NCBI GenBank assembly: GCA_002946415.1
Contig: NJPS01000022.1
Span: 1-64,000, forward strand
DNA from: Rutstroemia sp. NJR-2017a BVV2
Lineage: Eukaryota > Ascomycota > Leotiomycetes > Helotiales > Rutstroemiaceae
DNA: 64,000 nucleotides
Reading direction: 5' to 3'
Under the pieces are notes generated by a model that worked only from the letters and a program-made list of their open reading frames with translations, was not told the DNA's origin and did not search any database. Position 1 is the stretch's first letter; each line of letters opens with the position of its first letter. Position numbers and translations under genes: made by a program. Positions 11,245 to 23,800 of this stretch are shown here, piece after piece.

Positions 11245-12461
11245 TCAATGCTCATCGTCAATCTTCTCAATCTTTCCATCGCGTTTCTCGCCCGTCTCTC
11301 CAATAAGCCTGATTCTGTCGACTCGTACCTTCTCGCCCTCTCCATCACCATCAACTATGAATAATACCAAGCTTGTAACATTCTGAAACTTGACGAAGCG
11401 TAATGAGAGTGTAGCAGTACCAGTCGCATCCCAATCCTTGGATTCTAGGGTGATCGATTGAGCAGCGGGAACATCTTCGGCCTCTTCGAACCCAAGAATA
11501 TGAGCTCGGTTTGTGTAGAGTTGAATGGTCTTGGGTCGCATGGGGACCTCGTCATCATCTTCGGATGCTGGTGGGAGGGAGGTAATCTGCAGGAGTCAGT
11601 GATGTCCAGAAGGAGTGCGGAGCTTGTTACTCACTTGAATGGTATGGACCTTCAGCGTAGACTGGAAAGGCATGAAAAGCATAAGCTGTTCATCCGTATC
11701 ACTCTCGACCCAATCCTTCGTTTTCGACTCAGCTGCCTTTCCTTTCTGTAGACCGGTAGGCTTGCTGTCCTCGAACAGGGTTCGCACACCACCAAACTCG
11801 CTATCCGCGTTCAGCAGTTCTAGGCCTTTGACATCGACTTGATCAGTAATGTCACTGTAGCCCTTTGGTAAATCACCAATGCGCCATCCGCTTGCACTAC
11901 TTGAACTTCCCGCAAATCCGGATGAAGAACTTCCCTCTGCCTCGGCGGCTAACTTCTTAACGATTTCTTGTAGTTTGCGTGGATCGGCGCCTTGGACTTT
12001 CTCGACTGGTTGACCTTGCTTGAAGATGATGAATGTTGGCATGCTGGTGACATAATCAGTTAGCATTAATATCCCCGGCCCCGAGATTTACTGCTACAGA
12101 ACGAAGATGCATTGGAATGGAAGGTGTGAGCACATACGCAGTAACATTGTTGCTTGCCGCAATCTCCTTCTGTGTATCGACATTGACCTTGGTAAAAGTA
12201 ATCTGATTGGGACGAGATAACTGCGCAGAGAGCTGCTCGTACAATGGCGCGATGGCTTTACATGGTCCACACCAGTCCGCATAGACTATACAGTAACGCA
12301 AGTATCAGTACAAGTTGACCTCCAAAAGCAAACTTATAGATTTTGGACTCGTCCAACAGGAGGGGTTGGAGGGGTAGCTTACAGTCTGCCACCACTATTC
12401 TAGAGCTCTTCAGAAGTCCGCTGAATTGTGCCGGCGATGAGATCTGTACCGTTTTCGACAT
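11245..12461 (-). CDS. Thioredoxin-like protein with PITH domain (TXNL1 type)
   Basis: Four exons: 12461-12383, 12285-12138, 12043-11635, 11586-11245; 325 aa. An N-terminal thioredoxin fold carries the active site DWCGPCK (Cys32 and Cys35) and the cis-Pro segment MPTFIIFKQG. A Ser/Gly-rich linker follows, then a C-terminal PITH domain (about 130-325) ending in a charged tail. The length and order match TXNL1, a thioredoxin-like protein that associates with the 26S proteasome in animals and fission yeast; the same role is inferred here. A short frame extension to 12476 begins with GTG, so the ATG at 12461 is taken as the start. Confidence 0.95.
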
Positions 12462-13041
12462 CTTGAGAAATTTCACAGAAGCTTGAAGTTGTTGATGGCT
12501 GAGAAATCAAAAGCTGTAGGCAGAGATGTACCTCGTCGGCTGGAGTTTGCCGCTGGGGTTTCTTTGAGATTCGTGCACGGACTTTGCTGACAAAATAGGT
12601 AATTTCGAGAATGTGATGGACCTAAATGCTACAGTTGGGACTCGTGTTAAGATACGACTTTTGTATGCATTGAACTGTCAAAGTGTGAAAATACACCCAG
12701 TATGCTGCACTTTATGGATCAGAATATTGTCTTGCACGCATTTAGGAAGTTTGCCTTTACTGTCCCCGAGTCTTCTCCCTGAGTCCTTTCTCGCTGGAAC
12801 AATCCATTTGTCGGGCGATTTGCATCAAAATCGGATTTGTGCCTGTATTTACCATCCTCTGAAGTTTACTAAGCTTCCACATCAAAATGCATCTGTCCTA
12901 TGTAGTCTTCGAAAGACAGACTCTGCAGTGTGTTGCACTTTCGCGATCATAAGTATGATGTCAATTACCAAATAACTTTGCTATGCTCCAACCATGCTTC
13001 CATTCCGCACTTATCAAGCACGTTGTCCCCAACCCTTCTGT
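12462..13041. other. Intergenic, promoter of thioredoxin/PITH gene
   Basis: No gene recognised. It includes the upstream region of the minus-strand gene on the left. Confidence 0.5.
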
Positions 13042-13491
13042 TCATGTCCCTCCACTATCTCCACCCACCTCCTCACTCCGTTCTAGTAGCTTTGCTGCTC
13101 TTTCCAACCTCTTCCTCCTATCCTTCAAACCTCCTCCTTCACTTTCCTCAGTCCCTCCAAGCTCCATACTACTTCCTCCATCATCATCCCTATTCAGCTT
13201 TCTTCCTCCCCTACTGACCTCCTCTTTCTCTATACTCCTAACATTATACATCCTCGTTCTCTCCACCTCACCTCTCCTTCTCAGCATACCAATCCCCATC
13301 CCCATCCCCGCGCCCAACCCTCCCTCTCCCTCTCTCTCCACCACAGCACCTCCCTTCAGGCCAAAAATCCGTCTCCAAAATCCCACCTGCTTAACCGAAG
13401 CTCTTTCCGCCACCGAAACCGACGCAGAAGACGTCTGCGACGAAACCTCGCTTCTCCAAATCTCGATACGATTTTGCGCCGCCGTCGGCAT
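13042..13491 (-). CDS. Hypothetical basic protein
   Basis: Single-exon ATG frame of 149 aa, not recognised. It starts MPTAAQNRIEIWRSEVSS, has a WRRIFGLK segment, a Gly/Met-rich stretch and a charged C-terminal part (KDRRKRLERAAKLLERSEE) that could be helical. There is no clear signal peptide. The opposite strand is also open for 183 codons because of strand-biased composition; the minus strand is preferred for its ATG start and more protein-like residue mix. It may not be a gene. Confidence 0.4.
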   Translation of the reverse strand: MPTAAQNRIEIWRSEVSSQTSSASVSVAERASVKQVGFWRRIFGLKGGAVVEREGEGGLGAGMGMGIGMLRRRGEVERTRMYNVRSIEKEEVSRGGRKLNRDDDGGSSMELGGTEESEGGGLKDRRKRLERAAKLLERSEEVGGDSGGT

Positions 13492-14644
13492 ATCTTATTA
13501 TTCCTTTAAACAAATGTGGATTCAAGAATCCTAAAATTGCTCAACTCAGAAGTATAACGAAGTCTTGGTTTTAAAAGGTGGCGCATATTGCCTTTCGGGG
13601 AGTTTTGAATAAGGTAGAGGGGGGGAAGACCTGTGGCGGGGTGTCAGCTGGTCATTGTTGGGTGATCGATACGGGTGATGAGGGGTAGGAACTTTAGGTG
13701 GTCAGACATGAATTTTGTGCGAGGATGGGAAAAGGAAATGGGTGTGTTACGAAAGGCGAGGATTGAATGCTTTATATAGGTTGTAAGAATGTCTTATGAT
13801 GATCATGTTGGATGTGGTTTGCAAGTGATCTCGCGCCAAGGCGGGTCGGAGCGAATGGCGTGCATACTCTTATTCTTTGTTCCGTTCGGAGATGCTGTGC
13901 ACTAAGAGTCACAACCTTTCTTTCTATCCAACTATATAAAATCAGGCCATCAGCCCAAATTAGACTGCAGTGATATGTGTGGAGCGTTGAGTTTCCGCTG
14001 TAACACCACTGATATAATGCTTTGGTCCCTTCTGGATATTACTGGGGGAGACGAAAGCCTACAACTTATATCACCGCTACCTTTTGATAAAGCCCAAGTT
14101 GCCTTTTGTTAATACTCAAAGCCATCAAGGCGAGGATACTCGTATGTAACACATAAGGAGCTCCCGTTAGCAGTTTCCCCGCTCGAGCTCTTCTTGTGCC
14201 ATTGTCCATCAGTGCCAAGGATAGGTCCATACTTACATTGAATCTCGCCCATAGTGGACGACAAAAGCGAGGAACATTCTACATGTCACCGAAATACCTT
14301 ACTCATACAACCGCTATTAGAACCGCTATTCCCCAGTATTTCGCTGTGATGTGCTCATCCCTCAGGCTCCGAAAAACTAGCTAATGGCAGTACCATATCA
14401 CGAACATACCCGACCTCATCGATGAAATCAGGTGTGGCTTGCGGCAATGGAGAAGTTTCCTTTGTTGTCCCTTCCAAGGCAGTTTTTCGAACAGAGCTTT
14501 ATCTGGATTGTATGTAACCATTTAATCACGAGCCTTGCTTCAAACAAGCTTGAGTAGTGTGCAGATATGCTTAAAATTCCCCTCAAATTGAAACGCCCAG
14601 GCTCAAACCTCCACCATTATCAACCATCTCAACCTTTCACCAAC
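13492..14644. other. Intergenic, no gene seen
   Basis: No supported gene or repeat. Short open frames at 14196-14384 are not convincing. Confidence 0.5.
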
Positions 14645-15109
14645 TCAGCTATAACCTCCCTCCCACCACTCCTCCCACCAATCCAAGATCCCCCACCCCA
14701 CCAACCCCAAAGGAATTCCCTCCCAACCCCATACCCCCCTCGTCCTCCACATCCCCCAACATCCCGCTCCCACCGCCCCCGCCAGCACCATCTCTCCCAG
14801 CACGATTTTCGCTCTCTCTCTCCGCGTCTTCGCCTTCCACAGAAACGTCCCCAAAGCCGTCCTATACCCCCTGACCCTCGCTTCGTGCTGCCACTTCTCG
14901 TTTTCTTTGATGCGAGCCTTTTTGCAGCTTTGGCATTCTTTCCGATGAGAAGCGGACTGTTCAGAAGCGGAAGCAGCGTTTGGGTGGAGAAGTTGATGGG
15001 ATGGGAGGAAAAATGATTCGGTGGCTACTTCGTGGAAGATCTCGAAGCAGCAGCGGGTTAGGAGGGCGAGGATGATCCAGGAGGTGCGTTTGATTGCGTG
15101 GTGCACCAT
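14645..15109 (-). CDS. Hypothetical small membrane-associated protein
   Basis: Single-exon frame of 154 aa with ATG in good context (CAACATGG). An N-terminal hydrophobic segment (SWIILALLTRCCFEIF) is followed by a basic, Lys/Arg/Glu-rich middle with a CQSCKKAR pair of Cys, then a Gly/Trp-rich hydrophobic C-terminus containing MVLAGAVGAGCWGMW. This could give two membrane segments. The family is not recognised. A Pro-rich frame on the opposite strand is an artefact of the same composition bias. Confidence 0.45.
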   Translation of the reverse strand: MVHHAIKRTSWIILALLTRCCFEIFHEVATESFFLPSHQLLHPNAASASEQSASHRKECQSCKKARIKENEKWQHEARVRGYRTALGTFLWKAKTRRERAKIVLGEMVLAGAVGAGCWGMWRTRGVWGWEGIPLGLVGWGILDWWEEWWEGGYS

Positions 15110-16759
15110 GTTGGTGAGATATTTGATGTGAGAGGTTTCTAGGAGATGTTAGATTAGGTTGTTGAAGATCTGGGAAGAAGAGCCAGCCTGACCTTGATCT
15201 CAAAATTAATCAATAAGGGTTGTCGCAATTTCCAACATGTGAAAGTCGTACGTTGAGGTGCTGCACGTGGTTCGGCTTTCCCTTCCAGCCGTAGTCGCGT
15301 GGTCGCATGCGACAGCTAGCAGCTTTATATTTACACCAGATCGCTGTATAATGATCTCGTTTATGTAAGAAAGTGGTGTTCAATCCATAATGACTTGGGG
15401 ATTAAATGCACCGGGCAAGTCTTACTTCAACAGGAGATAGTGAATTTGAGTTTGGTTATTAATGGGGTTGGAAACTTGGAGCTCACACCATACCAACTGT
15501 AGGGCGGAGTCGGCAATATCACTCCGTAACCTTAGGTGCTTACTAACCACTAAGTTCTCCCGAACATACTTCTCAACTTTTCAGATATTGCTTTGCGTTA
15601 ACAACGACATTCACTGCACGTTCTCTTCTTGATAATTGATTGGAAGTAAGAGCTTCATATTTGGGATCAATGGGAATATTCAATTCCTATCACATTTTTC
15701 TGGCCATCACTTCTTTCTCCTACGGCCGGCAATGTTCCCTCATCGCCGTCAGGCAGATTCGAGAAAAGGAAACCTTCGAGAAAGCCATTTTTGGTTTTGA
15801 TAGCGTGTTCAAGTGAACAAATCTGCCTTGGTCTAATGGTTTGGACTCGGTGAGCCTGTGGCTTCTATGTTTATAAGACATTTGCTAGTGCATATTCCAT
15901 CATATACGATATTTTATTGAGGAATGCGGACTGCGGCTGGACGCAGCTCATATACCTCTCGTTTCTCCCTTTACACAATGCATTGTATTCCAAGCAAGTA
16001 CGGTCCATTTACCACTTCGCAGCTTCGCTCCACTGCTCCAACATCCATCTTCCATACCAGAAACACCACATCACAACTCAAACCCATAAGGCAGTCATCC
16101 CAAATTCCACACCCGAAATGCGTTCATCTCCTCCTAAACTGGGCTACAAAAAAGTCATCTTCAGCAGCTTTTGCGTAACTGTATACGTATTACTTCTATG
16201 TCTGTATTCCAAAAAAATACCTAGATGCAATAGCATTGGTTATAATTGTTTCAATCACGCTGTGAACCATTTTGATATGCTGCGTAGTCCTCCACTCATT
16301 TATTCTTTTACTTCATATCATGGATTGCTTGGTTAAAGTGCTTGCTGCGCGTCGGAAGAAAGAACGCGAAGAGCGACAGGGCCAGGAGATGCCTGATGCA
16401 GTGATGGGAGTAGTGTACGGCCGTATTACGGTGGCTGATATCGGCCTTCTAATACATACGTACGTACATATTATCAGATTTGATACCACTGGGGATATAC
16501 TAGAATACCGGAATTTAGGATGGAATGTAGAATAATTGCCTGAGGACTTGCAGATTCGCTTCACAATTGCCTAGTTAGGAAGTTCAAATTCCTGGAAGGT
16601 CTGGAATGTATTACATTCCAGTATATTAGTATACGGCCAGTATTAGTGATATCGAATCTAATACATATCACCAGGAATATATCCTCAATAATCCATACGT
16701 ATCACTATAGTGGGGCGTATACAAAATACTGAAAATACTAGTCCCATCACTGGCCTGAT
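15110..16759. other. Intergenic, no gene seen
   Basis: No supported gene. A D-arm-like string at about 15830-15850 lacks the rest of a tRNA. Frames at 15917-16336 lack protein character. Confidence 0.5.
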
Positions 16760-16801
16760 GTGAGAGAAAGACGATTGAGTGGCGATACCGAGAGGGCGAG
16801 T

Positions 16802-17137
16802 GAGCATTCGGATCGCACGAGTAAAGATTCGAGCCGGCCAAGCGTGGCTTCTGGGCGAACAACTGGGGATTCTGAGACAGGGAGCGAGCATTCGGGTCGA
16901 ACGAGTAAAGATTCAAGCCGATCAGTCGAGGTTTCGGGGAGAACAAATGGGGATATCGAGTCGGCCAGTGAGCATCATGAGGATAAAAGTTCGAATCTGC
17001 CCAGTGGATCTTCTGAGCGGGCGAACGAGCAGTCAAAACGTACACATGAGCACACTGGCCGAGCGAGCGCGCACCCTGAAGATACACACGAGCCTGCTGG
17101 TCGACCCAGCGAAGACATCGAGCACGCGGACAAATGT
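16802..17137 (+). repeat. Degenerate 84-bp tandem repeat with open frame
   Basis: About four units of 84 bp start at 16802, 16886, 16970 and 17054. The first two are close (GAGCATTCGG..CGAACGAGTAAAGATTC) and the last two more diverged. Because 84 is a multiple of 3, several frames stay open. The plus frame 16760-17170 reads as 28-residue units such as SEHSGRTSKDSSR, hydrophilic and Ser/Arg/Asp/Glu-rich. That frame has no ATG and starts at GTG, so coding status is unproven; it could be a 3' exon of a repetitive surface or disordered protein, or a non-coding minisatellite. Confidence 0.6.
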
Positions 17138-18322
17138 TCCAAGCAAGTCATTCCGAAGTCTCTTTGTTAAGCTACACCTGACGACTATGGGATTTGTGTA
17201 GTGTAGGCTGTATGCTGGTTAGGGATGCAGATGAGTAGATAAGCAGGAGCAGGAATGGGAGCAGAGTATGTGGGAAATATATGGTGGTTCTGAAGCAGTG
17301 TGTATTTTGAATAATTCGCAAAATGAGAGGGGGATTGTGGATGGGGCTGATTGAGCTTAGGAAGAGATCAAGCGGCTGATTGTCTGCCTCCGGATCCTAC
17401 GTCTTCGACGACTATGGTAGACGCTCAGGGATATGGCAAGCATGAACTATTCCGGGATGCCATTAAAATGCATTTGTATAGAACTATACGAAGAAACATC
17501 TATACCTTTCAAACATACAGAGCATTTCTCGCTCGGGAAAAGATCGAACATTTCCACCGGTAGCACTCGGTCACCTAAAAAGCAAGTCTCTGAAACCATG
17601 ACTCCAATCTCCACTTGTAAACGAAGAGATAATCGGTGTCAGGGTTCGATGTAGTTCCCCTGTTTTCTGAGAGAAATCTGCGGTCGAGAATTGCTTTTTT
17701 CTCAAATCTGAGCATTGACTCGAGTCTGCCAAAATTCCTTTCCCTTTTGTCTCATTCCGCTTAACTATTCCACCAGCATTGTTATCCCATCATACCATAA
17801 CCCAGTAAATCACATGCCTTCTACTTCCATCAACCCAGCTTCCCAAACTCAATCCCGACAAGTATCTCCCACACCCCTATCAGTTCACCAGTCAAGTCTT
17901 TTCTGGGTTGAACAGAGAGAGGAATATGAAACGTTGCATATCTCATAGGCTATCGATTTTTAACTTCACCAATTCACCAATTCACCAGTTCTCATCCACC
18001 CAAATTCTGGTTTCTCCCAGCTTCCCCCATCCACCCATCTCTATCCCCTTCATGAACACCACAACCCCCTTCACTTTCTCCTCCCCATCCACCCACCTAC
18101 CTACCTATCCCCATCGAAAAGAACTCCAGCATAGCACAACACCCAACCGACTCACGCGCACCTCGACCGAGATAAGTAAACTTCACCGAACGGAACGACC
18201 CCCATACAAAAAAGCCAACTCAATGCGGTTTCCATTGACACTGATACTTGTGTTCGACGTCCTTCACGCGGGAGATTGTTCTGGGATTTACTTAGTGTGT
18301 GATTGTTCGAGCCGGAGGAGAA

Positions 18323-18341
18323 TGCTGCTGCTGCTGCTGCT
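18323..18341. repeat. CTG trinucleotide microsatellite
   Basis: Six uninterrupted CTG units in a non-coding context. Confidence 0.85.
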
Positions 18342-18545
18342 ACTAAGAAGCAGAAGAAGTTTGTATGTGGAGTAGACGAATGCCTGCGGAAAGAAGTATT
18401 TGGGAGGAAGATATTGATATAGATATAGAAGATATAGCTATAGAAAACAGACGTAGAACAGAAAGGACGAAAGAAAGAACTGGCTAGGCACGTACGCGCC
18501 TTGCAATGCCGTGCCATGCCATGCCATCTCACCCAACTCCTCTCT

Positions 18546-18570
18546 CAAGCTCAAGCTCAAGCTCAAGCCC
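18546..18570. repeat. AAGCTC hexanucleotide repeat
   Basis: Four tandem copies of CAAGCT/AAGCTC in a non-coding context. Confidence 0.8.
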
Positions 18571-19042
18571 AACAACAACCAAAACAGAATCCCGAGCAGA
18601 CATGCACTAAGCACCAAGCATGAGAGGCCAAAGAAATACCAAGTAACAAGCTCAAAGAAGCTCCCAGACATACACATCCAACTGCTCGCATACACTTACC
18701 CGCTCACACACACAAATAACTGCTCATATACACAACCAACCAACCTCGCATACATACATATATATAGGAAGGTAGAGGGGACGCACATTATATTGACTTG
18801 GAAATAGCCTGCTCAAACGTATTCGTAAAGGAATACATGGATACATGTATACATACGATAGGATTCGAGGTGATACATAGTAAAGCAAGCACAATACATC
18901 AATCGGTATATTCATTGATTGGTAGTTAATTGCAATGACTGCTCCTTCTACTTCTGCTCCAGCCACTAACATTCGCTCACTTGCTCACTTGCTAGCTTGC
19001 TTAATTCACCACACACATCTCATTATCCCCACCATAGACTTC

Positions 19043-19064
19043 TATTTGTTTGTTTGTTTGTTTC
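19043..19064. repeat. TTTG tetranucleotide repeat
   Basis: Tandem TTTG units (TATTTGTTTGTTTGTTTG), non-coding. Confidence 0.8.
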
Positions 19065-19560
19065 TTTCTGCCGTTAAGGCTCTTTGGCATATGTATAATA
19101 TATTATGTATATCTTGCGCATGCAGGCGTGCGTGTGTGAATGTTTTGATTTGTTTAAGAGGGAAAATAGATATGCATTCTGCTAATCAGAGACACGTTTG
19201 GTTTGTCTAACTTGTGGAAAAATCGAGTAAAGACACACGACCCACTGATCAAGTAAGAACAACCCACAAAGGGGGGACACGAGGGGGCGGGGGGGAACAT
19301 CGCAACCAGAAAACAAGATGGGGAAAAACAAGGAGAATAACATGATCATCAAGGATTTCCGCAAAACTATTCGGTGCAATCTTGTCAAACGACAGGTATT
19401 TCGCAAAGCTGCACTTAATTCTGCTTTTCACATCAACTCCCTCCCCTAACCATTCATACTGAAATCACTTCCACCGCAACCAGGTATATTCCAGCCACTC
19501 CAGAAGATCAACAGCATTGAAGAACCGAGATGAAGAGAGATTCAAAAGAGGTTAAGAGAT

Positions 19561-20861
19561 CTAAGATTCAGGTGCGGCTTCAGCGGCTGGCTCCTCCGTC
19601 TTTGTCTCAGGCTCAACGGCCTTCTCGGCTTCCTTTGGTGCGTCACCAGCAGCGGCGGGCTCAGCCTCACCGTTATCCGATGAAGTCCAGAGAGTCAAGT
19701 TGTCTCGGAGAAGTTGCATAATGAGAGTGCTGTCGCGGTAAGATTCCTCAGATAGCGAATCGAGCTCGGCAATCGCGTCATCGAAGGCCTGCTTGGCAAG
19801 GTGGCATGCACGGTCGGGCGAGTTCAAAATCTCGTAGTAGAAAACGGAGAAGTTGAGGGCCAAACCAAGACGGATTGGGTGGGTGGGGGTAAGCTCGGTT
19901 TGTGCAACGTCGGTTGCGTTCTATTTGTTTCCAGAGGTTAGCGGCCTAAAACAAGAAACCATAGAAAGAGTACCGAGTACGTACCTTGTAAGCCTCATGA
20001 GCAGCGGTGGCAGCGACTTTGCGCTTCTCACCAGAGGCGAACTCAGCCAAGTAACGGTGGTAGTCTCCCTTCCTGTACTTATCATCAGCCCATGCCTAAA
20101 ATGATGTTGCACCTGGCGCAACTATTCTTGACCGATAAGACGTACATCTTGTGGTAGAAGACCTTGGACTCTCCGGACTCAGCCTTGGGGATCAAGGACT
20201 CGTCCAAAACGTCGAGAACATCTTGGCAGACCTTCTCCAATTCGGTCTCAATCTTTTGGCGGTAGTCACGGATGGTGGAAACGTGCTTATCAGTGCCCTT
20301 GGATTCCTCTTTCTGTTCGATCGAGGAGATGATGCGCCAGGAGGCACGTCGTGTGCCCACAACGTTCTTGTAGGCAACCGAGAGAAGGTTTCGCTCGTCA
20401 ACGGTAAGTTCCCCGCCCAACTATGTCACGCGTATCAGTAATCTCATCGCGCCGCCGAGTATATCGGGAGGATTCAAGTATCGCATACCTTGGCCACCTC
20501 CTTCATGTATGTAACCATCTCATCGTAACGCTCAGCTTGCTCGCAGAGCCTAGCAAGGAATGTCTTGCTGTAGTGCTTTTGTCAGTACCACACCACAATA
20601 AAGGAAAAGTGTAGGAGCCGCATCGACATTCGAGTGATTCGTACCTTTCACGCTGCAATTCCCAAGAGGTTAGCCATAGATCCGAGAAGAATCGAATGAT
20701 GTAGATAGTTAAGAGTGCACGCGGGTGAATGGGGGTTGGGTAGATCGGGCATGAAGCAAAGCATGGAGGGGAAACAAGGTGCAAGAAAACGCAAATTCAC
20801 AACAGTATGGGACTGCGGGTGAACAGAACAAAAGAGAGAGTCGACTTACTTCGGTGGTCAT
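19561..20861 (-). CDS. 14-3-3 protein
   Basis: Six exons: 20861-20850 (12 bp), 20652-20645 (8-bp microexon), 20567-20489, 20420-20146, 20072-19985, 19920-19561; 273 aa. The spliced start reads [20 protein letters not shown], the conserved 14-3-3 opening. Phosphopeptide-groove residues are recognisable in [17 protein letters not shown], and the signature [20 protein letters not shown] is complete. The acidic variable tail is [20 protein letters not shown]. It is a cytosolic dimeric adaptor binding phosphoserine/threonine proteins in signalling and the cell cycle. Without the 8-bp exon the second helix start would be lost, and automated models may miss it. A long purine/pyrimidine-rich 5' region lies upstream (20862-21400). 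Confidence 0.95.
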
Positions 20862-23800
20862 CTTCAATGAGGGATTTTCTTTTTGTGTGTGGATAGTAAA
20901 GTCGTAAGTGGTGAGGAGAGAGTGGAATAAATGGAGGAGAAGTGGTGGTGCAGTTGTAGTTGGATTGTTGTATTGTTGTTGATTTATTAAAGAGGAAGAG
21001 GGAAGTTTGCAAGTGCAAAGATGGTGGTGGTGTTTGTGGTCGTAAGTAGTAAAGTAAGGTGAGTAAGGTGAGTAAGGCAGAGAGGGCAGAGAAGGAGAGC
21101 AGAAAGTGAGGAAGGTTGCGGTGGAATACAATAATCCATCCAAGCCATGGATTTCTATGGGGAAGAAGGCTAGTGTTGTGATTGACTTGTTTAGCGAGAT
21201 AATTTGCGTGGGCGGTGATGGATTGGTGGATGAGTGGGTTGGTGGGTGGATGGGATGGGTGTGGGCAAGAAACAAGAGGGAAGGGAAGGAAAGGGAGAGG
21301 AGAAGGAGGAGGAAGGAGGGATGAGGGACGAGGGACAGCCAGTCACAGTCACAATCACAGTCAGTCGTCCGAATGCTGGGTGATATTGATATTGCCATTA
21401 ATGAGTTTATATACAGAAGTCTTGTTACCAGTTACCAGTTACCAGCGTGCGCAAGACAGTGAGTGTCCAGAAAGAGGGAGAGTCCGACGCTGCATCCCTC
21501 CATTCCCATTTCCTTCTGAGCAGTGACGTCTCTTCCGTACATCGACAAGACAGTCCTTCCAGGCTACGAAGTACTTCGTACATATCTTAAGGTTTACTCT
21601 ATCTCCAGCGAAGAATTCTGGAATGATAACGATCGCTCGCTCCGTCCTCCTCACCAATCACGACGATTCCACTGATCGTAAGTACGCTCCCGTGATTTGA
21701 GGGGTAAAAGGAGCGTGATATCCTCGATACATGGCGCTCAGCACTCGTCCCGTTGACTCAATGCCACCGGACAAGTGGCCGCGCACAAGCTGAGAGAATC
21801 TCCTTTCCCATGCGAAATCATTATTGCAAAAGGTCCCGTCGGCCCCGTGGTTACCATCATTTATTGATTATTTCCCAGTTCCCAAGGGACCTGTTGAGAT
21901 TTATTGCCCCACCAAACCAGATAGTGGAGTCGCTCCCTCGGTGAGGGTGACAGTTGGTAAACCACCCCAGGAAGGAAAGCCAGGCAAGTACCCCTTTACA
22001 GAATATCTATCCACGACGCACTGGAGTGAACGAACTGCTTCAATACTTCTGCATGAATCAATTCTACATTCCAACTTTGCCCTCTTTCCGGGGAGACCAT
22101 TCTTCAGCGGTACGGTAGAAGTTCTCATCAAATGGATCGTCCGACCCGACTCCTCAATAGAAGATTCACATGTCCAGTGCAGTAGTTGGCCGGGTGGTAC
22201 CAGATATGACTCCCGCACAGCGCATCCAAAATCCAGGGTTTATGTCTCACCTCTATTCCTGCAAACCGGTAATTCCAACTCAATTACCTTGCTGTTGCCT
22301 TATGTTAATGAACGAACGACTGATCAGCTTGTAATCAAATCAAAGCCCAGCCAATGGACGGAGCCCCTGTCTTGGAAGAAGGCATTATCGGCCGATATTG
22401 TCTGTACTCTGTACACTTCGTGACCATACTTGGTACAATTACCCAAATCGAAGGCGCATAGAAAAGAGATATAATTACTTCTTCACGCCCAAGACTAGCG
22501 CTTCCAGAAACCAACGAATAACTACTACCCGCATCGCGGTAAGCAAGGATATCTGACGCCGAGCACTTCCAACCAATAAAGTCCCAAACATTCAACCTCC
22601 AACAAGATACTCGAGACGGTGTGAAGAACAATGAACGGTCCCGGCCCAGAAGAACGGATGAGGCTGCATAGAACGAATGCCAAGGGAAGGAAGCAATACT
22701 TCGTACAGAAAAGGAACTCGTATCGCTGAACCGGACCCATCCATAAGTGTCCATCTTAAGTCGCGGGTGTGGGATCAGATCTCGCTGCCCCAGAGTGCTT
22801 CCGAGTATTAATCCTTGCGAGAGATCTCTCGACTTTGAGGCTATCAGGACATACATATATTTATTTTACGGAGGATAACTTTGTGAACTGAAGTACTGCA
22901 TGTAAAACTTCTGGTGAATATACTCATGGCTGAGGAGAAATACCATACTTATATAGTTGTTATATTGCAATATAGAGGTAGGTGATTCCAGACGAGTATT
23001 CAATAATAACTCTTTCGTCCTGCTTTGAATTTTATCATACTACGGAGAGACGGATACAGGAAGTCTCTCAAGTTGTATCCCAACATTACAGGCTACTCAG
23101 AATCATCTATGGCTATTGCGCAAGCTCAACTCGGCCCGTATTCCTATGTTCTTCAAGGCTACGATCTACATCTACTCCAAGTTCATGGAATACCAGACGC
23201 TATCAGCAGAAACACATTATTCCCATTAAAGGTTTGACCTAAGTCTCTGCAAGTCGATATACAAACTTTATCACCCCAGATAGTTGTCTCGACGCGGGTA
23301 TCAAAGCCATTGCTCCGCTTACCTAAAACATTTGGAGTCATTCATGCCCAGATGAGCAAGTTTTCCCTTCCTTCCGACTCACACGCCGCCGCCCGCATTC
23401 GATCTTCATAAAGTATAGAAGCTTCGGAACGCACTGTGGACTTATATCCACAGTCCGAGACCCTCCGGTCTGGGTTCTTCCGCTTCTCGATGATACCCTT
23501 CTGCCTCTGTCACCAGAGTCCAGACCAACCCCGGCGCCAGCTTCCCTGCCACCTGTTCACGCCTCGAACACGACTGCTCTCCTGCCGGGCGAAGACGTGG
23601 TGCATTGAACCGGAGCATGGTTCACTCATCGTCCCGTGTCGATGGCTCACGTCTTATTAGAAGCCTTCATGCACGTACATATATACGCGCAATTCGGGCT
23701 CTTGCAAAGGGGGGCTCTCAGTCCCAGTCTCTATGATCGGCTATGTGGACGATGATCGGCTTTTGGATGTAGCCCAGCTTCCTGAAGTCCTATGGGACCT

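Larger units (their letters stand above)
17138..19560. other. Intergenic, microsatellite-rich
   Basis: No supported gene. The region has pyrimidine-rich stretches (17740-18130) and several simple repeats listed separately. The right end is the 3' flank of the 14-3-3 gene. Confidence 0.5.

Noticed and set aside
12983..13534. 183-codon plus-strand frame
   Set aside because: Ser/Pro/Leu-rich product of a C/T-biased strand lying opposite a more protein-like ATG frame.
14567..15016. 149-codon Pro-rich plus-strand frame
   Set aside because: Composition artefact opposite the minus-strand candidate at 14645-15109.
15825..15875. tRNA-like D-arm string
   Set aside because: No acceptor stem, anticodon arm or B box in the expected spacing.
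16668..17087. 139-codon minus-strand frame over the 84-bp repeat
   Set aside because: Open only because the repeat length is a multiple of three; no start context or homology.
16802..17137. Tandem 84-bp units as a CRISPR-like array
   Set aside because: Contiguous degenerate repeats without unique spacers, in a fungal genome.
21824..22423. 199-codon plus-strand frame
   Set aside because: Starts at TTG, has no ATG near the start, no splice support, an open opposite strand and no family resemblance.
22335..22856. 173-codon minus-strand frame
   Set aside because: No recognised motif and overlaps another equally weak frame.
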